A stretch of DNA of 64,000 nt from the NCBI GenBank assembly GCA_019417465.1, contig DXVF01000001.1, positions 152,196 to 216,195 of the forward strand, written 5' to 3'. Source of the stretch: Clostridiales bacterium. Lineage in GTDB: Bacteria > Bacillota > Clostridia > TANB77 > CAG-508. Positions 57,144 to 64,000 of this stretch are shown piece after piece (the stretch's first letter is position 1; each line of letters opens with the position of its first letter). The position numbers and the translations under genes were made by a program. The notes below the pieces were generated by a model. The model was not told the DNA's origin. It did no database searches and saw only the letters and a program-made list of their open reading frames with translations.

Positions 57144-57261
57144 AAAGTTAAAAGTTCTGTTCTCGAATGTGCTTTAGTTTGTGCAAAATTCAGGTTGTTG
57201 AAACACACTATAACCAGAAGAATTAATACCTTTAGTAAGGTTTGAACTCGTTTTTAACTTT
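57144..57261 (+). ncRNA. Structured RNA element, copy B
   Basis: AAAGTTAAAA at the left pairs with TTTTAACTTT at the right, extendable outward. The core (GTTCTGTTCTCGAATGTGC..., AAACACACTATAACCAG, then the hairpin ACCTT-TAGT-AAGGT) is homologous to the minus-strand element between rpoB and rpoC. The strongest conserved blocks are GTTCTCGAA, GCTTTAGT, ATTCAG and ACACACTATAA. Outer stems differ in sequence but are kept as stems, which argues for RNA function. Free-standing, between divergent genes. Confidence 0.72.
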
Positions 57262-57493
57262 ATATATCATGACTTTCAGGTCTACTATAGAAATAAACCA
57301 TTATCCTGTAATTATAAAAGTGATAATTTATATTTTTGTGCTAATAGTCTAGTTAAAAGGTTTAACCTACTTTGATGATAAAACTATTAAATAGTTTATT
57401 TACCTAGGACGTTCACACTTTTTATATAACTTAAATATACTATTATAACATACTAATATAAACATAGAATATATTATATAGAGGTGATAATTA
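57262..57493 (+). other. Region between structured RNA B and the small plus-strand operon
   Basis: No gene seen. AT-rich leader of the small operon; the RBS GAGGTGAT is at its end. Confidence 0.4.
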
Positions 57494-57655
57494 ATGAATA
57501 ATAATTCAAACAATATTGATATTTCAAAACTTATGAATATACTTTCAAAAATGGATAAAAAACAATTAGAAGAAGGACTTGCAAAAGTAAGTACAGTCAT
57601 AAATTCTAAAGATAAAGATAAAATAATTAATGAAATAACAAAAAATAATAAGTAG
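57494..57655 (+). CDS. Small hypothetical protein, 53 aa
   Basis: ATG at 57494 follows GAGGTGATAATTA. The product is hydrophilic and helical (NNIDISKLMNILSKMDKKQL then EEGLAKVSTVINSKDK), with no TM helix. The stop TAG at 57653-57655 overlaps the RBS of the next gene. It begins with the same style of sequence as the next protein (xIxxLMxxLSxM), so the two may be distant paralogues. Family not recognised beyond conserved clostridial small proteins. Confidence 0.7.
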   Translation: MNNNSNNIDISKLMNILSKMDKKQLEEGLAKVSTVINSKDKDKIINEITKNNK

Positions 57656-57664
57656 GTGATTTAA

Positions 57665-58090
57665 GTGAATGAAGATATGTCTGATATGATTAAAAATTTG
57701 AGTAGTATGCTTAATGGTAAAGATATGCCTGAAGATATAAAAAATATTATTAGTAACTTTGCTTCTAATAATAGTAATAATTCCGATAGCAATAATTCTC
57801 ATAATGATAGCTGTCATAATGAGGATATATCTTCAGATTCAAGAAATAGTAATTCAGGCCAAAATACTACGCCTGATATCGATATAGGTATGATTCTTAA
57901 AATGAAAAAAATAATGGACTCTATGAAAAATAATAAAGATGACCCTAGAGCTAATCTACTTTTATCTTTAAAACCTTATTTAAAAGACAGTAGGCAAGAA
58001 AAAGTTGACCAATATGTAAAACTATTTAATATGAGTAAAGTATTCGAAGTTATTAATCCTTTAGGTGGTGATACGAAAAATGGCATATAA
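57665..58090 (+). CDS. Hypothetical Asn/Ser-rich protein, 141 aa
   Basis: GTG start at 57665 with AGGTGAT upstream. Helical N-terminus (MIKNLSSMLNGKDMPEDIKN), a low-complexity Asn/Ser/Asp linker (residues about 36-70), and a conserved-looking C-terminal helical part (MKKIMDSMKNNKDDPRANLL, then LSLKPYLKDSRQEKVDQYVK). Proteins with the LLLSLKPYL...R..K.DQ pattern are common in clostridial small operons; function unknown. Its last codons overlap the start of the next gene by 11 bases. Confidence 0.75.
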   Translation: MNEDMSDMIKNLSSMLNGKDMPEDIKNIISNFASNNSNNSDSNNSHNDSCHNEDISSDSRNSNSGQNTTPDIDIGMILKMKKIMDSMKNNKDDPRANLLLSLKPYLKDSRQEKVDQYVKLFNMSKVFEVINPLGGDTKNGI

Positions 58091-58409
58091 TTATCCTTAT
58101 TTTTATTCACCATTTAGGAGATATTCAAATTATGCTTATAGATATCCAAACTATTATGGGCAATCATATTACCCCAAAAAAGAAAAAGAAATAAAAGAGG
58201 AAAGACAAAAAAATGAATCTGTATTAGTTTCTAATAACCAAGAAAAAGAAAACAGAGAATCTGAAGAATTAAGAGAATGTTTTGAAATATTTGGAATTAA
58301 ACTGTTTTTTGATGATATTTTGTTAATTTGTTTAATCTTCTTTTTATATAATGAAGGTGTAAAAGACCAGTATTTATTTATTTCCTTGATTTTACTACTA
58401 CTTAGTTAA
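58080..58409 (+). CDS. Hypothetical protein with Tyr-rich N-terminus and C-terminal hydrophobic segment, 109 aa
   Basis: ATG at 58080 follows AGGTGGTG and overlaps the end of the previous gene. N-terminus rich in Tyr, Pro and Arg (YNYPYFYSPFRRYSNYAYR), a charged Lys/Glu middle, and a hydrophobic C-terminus with DDILLICLIFFLYNEGVKDQ. The DDILLI..LIFxLYNEGVKD ending is one I associate with clostridial proteins of unknown function. Third gene of the only plus-strand operon in the window. Confidence 0.75.
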   Translation: MAYNYPYFYSPFRRYSNYAYRYPNYYGQSYYPKKEKEIKEERQKNESVLVSNNQEKENRESEELRECFEIFGIKLFFDDILLICLIFFLYNEGVKDQYLFISLILLLLS

Positions 58410-58460
58410 GGAATAATTTTCAATATTTATTAATAGAATACTATTTTATTCTTATTATAT

Positions 58461-58498
58461 AAAAAATGATGAAAAATATTTATTTTTTCATCATTTTT
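58461..58498. terminator. Bidirectional terminator between convergent operons
   Basis: AAAAATGATGAAAAA pairs with TTTTTCATCATTTTT around a short AT loop, between the plus-strand small genes and minC. Confidence 0.75.
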
Positions 58499-58607
58499 AT
58501 TATAAAATGGATAAGCTTTATTAATCATTATTTATATATTTTTTCATTTTCCATTTATTCTTCTCATACTAAAGATAATAAAATATTATCCTACACCATC
58601 TTGCTTC

Positions 58608-59226
58608 TTACTCTATAACAATTTCACCATTTTCATCTACATATGCACTTGTTTTTAAGCTTCTGTCTTGAATCTCTTCTTTAGTTCTCTCTTTTATAAT
58701 ATTTGAAATTCTAATCTGAGGTGCCTCTATTGAAGAGCAAGCTATAATAGCCTCTTTATTTCCTTTTGCCCCTGCATGTGCGAGTCCCCTAAGAATTCCA
58801 AGAATCACTATATTCTCTCCTGCAATAACTTCAGCTCCACCGTTTACATCTCCAAGTACCACTAAACTTCCTTCATATTCAATTCTTTGGCCGAGATCTT
58901 AGTGCTCCCCTATGGAATTTCGTTTCAGAAACAGCTATTTCCTTATTAAAAGCTTTTTTTATTCCATGTAAACCTAATATTTTTGGAGAATCAAAGCTTA
59001 TCTGTATATCTATTTTCTCTTCAATAGTATTTTCTATTTCTTCTATTTCTTCATTTGATAATACTTTACCTGTTATAAATAAAGGGAAATCGTTCTCTTT
59101 GCGTATTTTTTTTATTTCTGTTATTTTCTTTTTTATACCTTCTAAGATTTCTTTTTGTGTTGCTTCATCTTTTATTTTCATTACTATTTCATTATTTTTT
59201 ATAACTATTGATATACAATTTTTCAT
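58608..59226 (-). CDS. minC: Septum site-determining protein MinC, 205 aa, with one CGG +1 shift
   Basis: Inhibitor of FtsZ ring assembly away from midcell. N-terminal FtsZ-binding domain (about residues 1-100), then the C-terminal beta-helix domain (GDVNGGAEVIAGENIVILG, then LRGLAHAGAKGN). The domains are joined only by skipping the C of the CGG at 58891-58893: GALRS-GQRIEYEGSLVVLGDV, where RSGQxIxYxGxLVVxGDVN is the family signature. Length 619 bases equals 206 codons plus one. It ends the radC-mreBCD-PBP2 operon; minD and minE, which normally follow, are absent here and a terminator comes next. Confidence 0.93.
58891..58893 (-). other. CGG +1 frameshift site in minC
   Basis: TCT CGG CCA becomes TCT (C) GGC CAA AGA, restoring LRSGQRIEYEG. 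It is the only site of the 17 with a GGC glycine codon. The new glycine is residue 112. Confidence 0.93.
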
Positions 59227-59259
59227 GATTCTACATTCCTTTCGCTAATTATTAAATAC

Positions 59260-61351
59260 TTATCTTACTGATTGAATAGTTGATATTGCCATCATATCTT
59301 CTGTAACATCATTTGTATTCATGCCAAAATATTCTGCAAATATATCTCTTGCAACTTCTGCTGTATATCCACCATGTCCACCATTTTCGACTAAAACTAC
59401 TACTGCAATTTCTGGTGATTCAAATGGTGCAAACCCTACAAACCATGCATTAGTTTTATTACCCGCTTGTGCTGAACCAGTTTTTCCTCCAACTTCTATG
59501 TTAAAGTTTTTAAAAGTAGAATATGCTGTTCCTCCTGATTCGCTTGTTACTCCTCTCATACCTTCAAGCACTGCTTTTAAATTTTCTTCTTTTATATTTA
59601 AATTTTCTGTTTCATCAGAATTAATCTTTAGCTTATTATTTGTAAATTCATCTATTTCTTCTTTTTTAACTTCTGATCCATCAGGATTTATAATACTTTT
59701 TACTATACTTACATCTACCTGATTTCCTCCATTTACTAACATACTTATATATTTTGCCATTTGTATTGGTGTAAAATTATTATAACTCTGTCCTATTGCT
59801 GCAGATAAAGTATCTCCTATATACCAATCTTTATTTTGACTTTCTACTTTTTCTCTACAAGCTAAATCTCCATTTACTTCACTTGGAAGTTCTATTCCTG
59901 TTTTCTTTCCCAGTCCAAAATATGATGCATATTTTGATAATGTATCTATTCCCATTCTATAGCCTGTTTCATAGAAAAAATAGTTACAAGAATGTTTTAT
60001 TGCATCTGAAACATTTAAATATCCATGCCCAGTATGATAACTAGTATAGTACCAGCATACTGGTTTATGTGCTCTTGGATATACACCTGTATCGTTTATT
60101 TTTTCTGCAAGAGATATAACTTCGCTTTCTAATCCTGCAATTGCTGTTATCATTTTAAATGTAGATCCTGGTGCATATGCACCACTTATTGCTCTATTAA
60201 TTAGTGGTGTTACTTCTGCATTAGTATATTCATTATATTTCTCTGTACTTATTCCATTTACAAATAACTGTGGCTCATAATCAGGATAGCTAGCTAATGC
60301 TAAAACTTCTCCTGTATTTACATTCATTACTACCACTGCACCTGCATCTGCATTACTCTTTTCTGAAAATCCTCCACTTGCAATTTTTTCAATATTTGTT
60401 TTTAATGCTTCTTCTGCCACTTTTTGTATATTAGCATCTATTGTTAATACTACATTGGAACCTGCTACTGCTTCTTTTGAAATATATTCATCAGTAGCTG
60501 TTCCATCTACTGACATATCAATTTGCCTCGTTCCGTTTTTTCCTTTTAAATATTCCTCATATACATATTCTATACCTGTTTTTCCTATAATATCATTATA
60601 GCCATAGTTATCCCCTTTAGACTTTAATTCATCTTCTGTTATTTTACCTACTGTACCTAATATGTGAGATGCTAGTGTCCCTGATGGATAGCTAACAGAT
60701 GGCTTTGTTACAATATCTAAACCGAGGAAACTCTGAATTATTCTCTGATAATTGTAAAACACTTTCTCTACTAACATTTTTTGCTAATCCTACAGCTCTT
60801 GTATTACTATATCCATTACGTGCTATTTCATATCTCATTACTATTATTTTTCTTACGTCTTGGATTTCTTCTTCTGATATTTCATATTTTTGTTTAAAAA
60901 AATTAAAACATTCTTCTGCAGAATATTCTTCATTAATATTATTTGACTTTTTCCATGATTTTGCTTCTGATTCTCCAACCTTAAACTCATAAGGCTCTAT
61001 GTTTATAGGAAAATTATCTATATAGCTATCACCATTTTTTTCTAAAAGGTTAGCTATCTTTAATAATGTATTATTTAATGTTTCGTTATCAATTTTTGTT
61101 TTATATAACTCTAGACTAAAATCCATCGTTGTTGTTACTAGTTTATTTCCTGTTCTGTCTAAAATTTCTCCTCTAGCAGCTTCTAGTACTGTTTCTCTAG
61201 TTAATCTTGTGTTAGACTCTTTTCTATATTCTTCTCCTTTAATTATTTGTAAATTGAAAAGTTGAACTAATAAAATTACTCCTATCATATATACTAACAT
61301 TGATATAATATTATATCTTACTCTATGTTCATTTGATTTTGTTTTGTTCAA
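59260..61351 (-). CDS. mrdA: Penicillin-binding protein 2 (elongasome transpeptidase), 696 aa, with one CGG +1 shift
   Basis: Class B PBP that cross-links peptidoglycan during elongation with the Mre complex. One TM helix at residues about 14-33, dimerisation region with RGEILDRTG, then the transpeptidase domain with STFK (in APGSTFKMI), SCN (in KHSCNYFFYE) and KTG (in GGKTGSAQAG). In-frame CGG at 60722-60724 breaks the pedestal region; skipping the C gives NNSEFP-GLDIVTKPSVSYPSG, matching the family FPGVxVxxxxxRxYP stretch. Start TTG 61351 with GAAGGTG. Length 2092 bases equals 697 codons plus one. Confidence 0.94.
60722..60724 (-). other. CGG +1 frameshift site in PBP2
   Basis: CCT CGG TTT becomes CCT (C) GGT TTA GAT, restoring the FPGLDI stretch. 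The new glycine is residue 210. Confidence 0.93.
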
Positions 61352-61368
61352 TTTTTCACCTTCTTTAT

Positions 61369-61902
61369 TTAAAAATACCTTGTTAATATCTTTTGTTCTT
61401 TAAAATTTTCTTCCAATAATGTTCCTAAATTTTGTATAATAGGATATAGTATTATAGTTAATATAGTATTATATATAGCTTCTATTATAAGTATTTTTAT
61501 AAATGAGATTAACTCTAAATGAATAGATAATTTTAATAAATTTAACATATATGTACCAGACTCAAATATAATAGTAGTACTAGCTACCATAATCATAATA
61601 GTCATTCTATTATCTTTTGAAAAGTTTTTATCATATATATCTGCTAGTATTACTATAATAACAAACATGATACTTGATATTCCTATTATTTTTCCTGCCA
61701 GTAAATCTAATATTATTCCTAATATTATTCCTAGTGGTATTCCGTACTTTTTTCCTATAAATAGACCAACTACTAGCATTAATAGTATAAACATATTTGG
61801 TTTTACTCCTGCTATATTAAAAAGAGTAAAAAAATTAGCTTGAAGGAAATATATAACAAAAAATATTAGAATCAAGGCAATTATTGATATTACTTTTTTC
61901 AA
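61369..61902 (-). CDS. mreD: Rod shape-determining protein MreD
   Basis: Small integral membrane protein of the elongasome, about 177 aa with five to six hydrophobic helices (for example ILLMLVVGLFIGKKYGIPLG). TTG at 61902 is preferred because GAGGTG lies six bases upstream; a GTG at 61911 is in frame but forms part of that RBS. It sits between mreC and PBP2 as usual. No in-frame CGG. Confidence 0.88.
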   Translation of the reverse strand: MKKVISIIALILIFFVIYFLQANFFTLFNIAGVKPNMFILLMLVVGLFIGKKYGIPLGIILGIILDLLAGKIIGISSIMFVIIVILADIYDKNFSKDNRMTIMIMVASTTIIFESGTYMLNLLKLSIHLELISFIKILIIEAIYNTILTIILYPIIQNLGTLLEENFKEQKILTRYF

Positions 61903-61957
61903 GATATTCACCTCTTTATCTAACTTATAGTATAATAAATAACATTTATTATACTTG

Positions 61958-62779
61958 TTATTTATTAGTTATGATTAGTACTGCTTCCAATTTTGAAAAA
62001 TCTACTGCTGTTTCTATATTTACATATCTATCTGTTATATTTTTAGTATTTATTACTTGCTTTACTGTTCCAATGTGTATTCCTTTAGGATATATTCCAC
62101 CAATTCCCGATGTTTCTACATTATCACCTTCTAATATGTTAGCATCTGTTGGTAAATATGTTCCTTTTAAAATAGAATCACTATCTAACGTGCCTCTTAC
62201 AATAATACCATCTCTTGTAGTTGTAATTATACTACTTACAGAACTTGAAGTATCTATTATTGTTTGTACTTTAGCAGTATCATCTGTTACAGATATAATA
62301 TGTCCAACTAATCCTTTATCTGATATAACTGTCATATTTACATCTATACCATCTTTTTTTCCAGCATTTATTACTATTACTTTACTAAAATTTCCTAAAT
62401 CTCTTTGAATAACATGTGCTGGTATTGTAGTATATTCTGAATACTTATCCTTTAAATTAACATATTCCTTTAGGCTTTCATTTTCTGCTTTTACTATTTC
62501 TAGTTCTCTAACCTGTTTTTCTAAATCACTATTTTTCTGCTTTAAATCTTCATTTTCACTTTTAAGTTCATCGATATTAGAAAAAAATGTATCATTTCCA
62601 GCTATCTTATTTTTCATATAAGTCAAACCATTCTGAACAGGCATTATTAATGAACTAAATACATTACCAATATAAGACCATTTTTCTAATTTTAAATTAG
62701 ATAATATTACTAAAACTATTAATATAACAATTGTTATTATTATTCCTATTAATCCATTACTTGCCTTTTTTTTATACAT
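61958..62779 (-). CDS. mreC: Rod shape-determining protein MreC
   Basis: Membrane-anchored scaffold linking MreB to PBP2. TM helix at residues about 9-27, coiled coil (about 65-110, DELKSENEDLKQKNSDLEKQ), then the beta-barrel domain (VIQRDLGNFSKVIVINAGKK, then DGIDVNMTVISDKGLVGHI). 273 aa. ATG 62779 with AAAGGAAATG upstream, 12 bases after the mreB stop. Confidence 0.94.
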   Translation of the reverse strand: MYKKKASNGLIGIIITIVILIVLVILSNLKLEKWSYIGNVFSSLIMPVQNGLTYMKNKIAGNDTFFSNIDELKSENEDLKQKNSDLEKQVRELEIVKAENESLKEYVNLKDKYSEYTTIPAHVIQRDLGNFSKVIVINAGKKDGIDVNMTVISDKGLVGHIISVTDDTAKVQTIIDTSSSVSSIITTTRDGIIVRGTLDSDSILKGTYLPTDANILEGDNVETSGIGGIYPKGIHIGTVKQVINTKNITDRYVNIETAVDFSKLEAVLIITNK

Positions 62780-62791
62780 AACATTTCCTTT

Positions 62792-64000
<1,209 letters not shown>

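Noticed and set aside
57400..57817. Minus-strand frames opposite the small plus-strand genes
   Set aside because: Low-complexity Ile/Phe-rich translations without ribosome-binding sites; the plus-strand genes have strong ones.

Overview
The window is AT-rich DNA from a low-GC, Gram-positive, spore-forming Clostridia-like bacterium, probably an uncultured gut lineage. The evidence is spoIIE, the radC-mreBCD-PBP2-minC order, strong Shine-Dalgarno sequences, frequent TTG starts, sigma-A promoters of the TTGACA-17-TATAAT type, and giant Ig-like and RCC1 surface proteins. Almost every gene is on the minus strand. Only a three-gene cluster at 57.5-58.4 kb is on the plus strand.

Main observation: many genes look broken by frameshifts, including rpoC, ftsH, mreB, acpS, PBP2, spoIIE, minC, gdpP, an AI-2E permease, a dockerin protein, a small membrane protein and a giant RCC1 protein. 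All 17 breaks are the same event. An in-frame CGG codon is met, its C must be skipped (+1), and reading resumes on the next three bases as a GGN glycine codon. The restored glycine is often a family-invariant residue (RpoC CDRCGVEVT and SGARGN, Mre[11 protein letters not shown], MinC LRSGQRIEYEG). I found no in-frame CGG in any gene of the window that is simply read through as arginine, while more than fifty out-of-frame CGG trinucleotides cause no shift. This suggests a lineage-wide, efficient +1 frameshift at a CGG codon that has lost its normal decoding.

Layout (reading right to left, the direction of most transcription): radC end, mreB, mreC, mreD, PBP2 and minC (64.0-58.6 kb); three small plus-strand genes (57.5-58.4); a structured RNA copy (57.1-57.3); spoIIE (56.9-54.4); a WG-repeat protein (54-52.4); acpS, tatD, a hypothetical gene, a G5/3D-domain protein, a permease and a sortase (52.2-47.0); rpoB and rpoC with their own promoter and a second copy of the structured RNA between them (46.5-38.7); gdpP, three small membrane proteins, rplI, dnaB, tilS and ftsH (38.4-30.4); a RhuM-family gene boxed by two identical palindromes (30.35-28.96); then a surface-protein island (28.7-1): a dockerin/cadherin-like protein, a 2780-residue Big_3-like membrane-anchored protein, a small membrane protein and an RCC1/Big_2 giant of more than 5860 residues that runs off the left edge.

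Other non-coding structure includes a family of intergenic palindromes built around GGGACG or TTTTGGCAA, a pseudoknot-capable element at 18.6 kb, and a Shine-Dalgarno-hairpin-start arrangement ahead of acpS. No tRNA, rRNA or CRISPR array was recognised.
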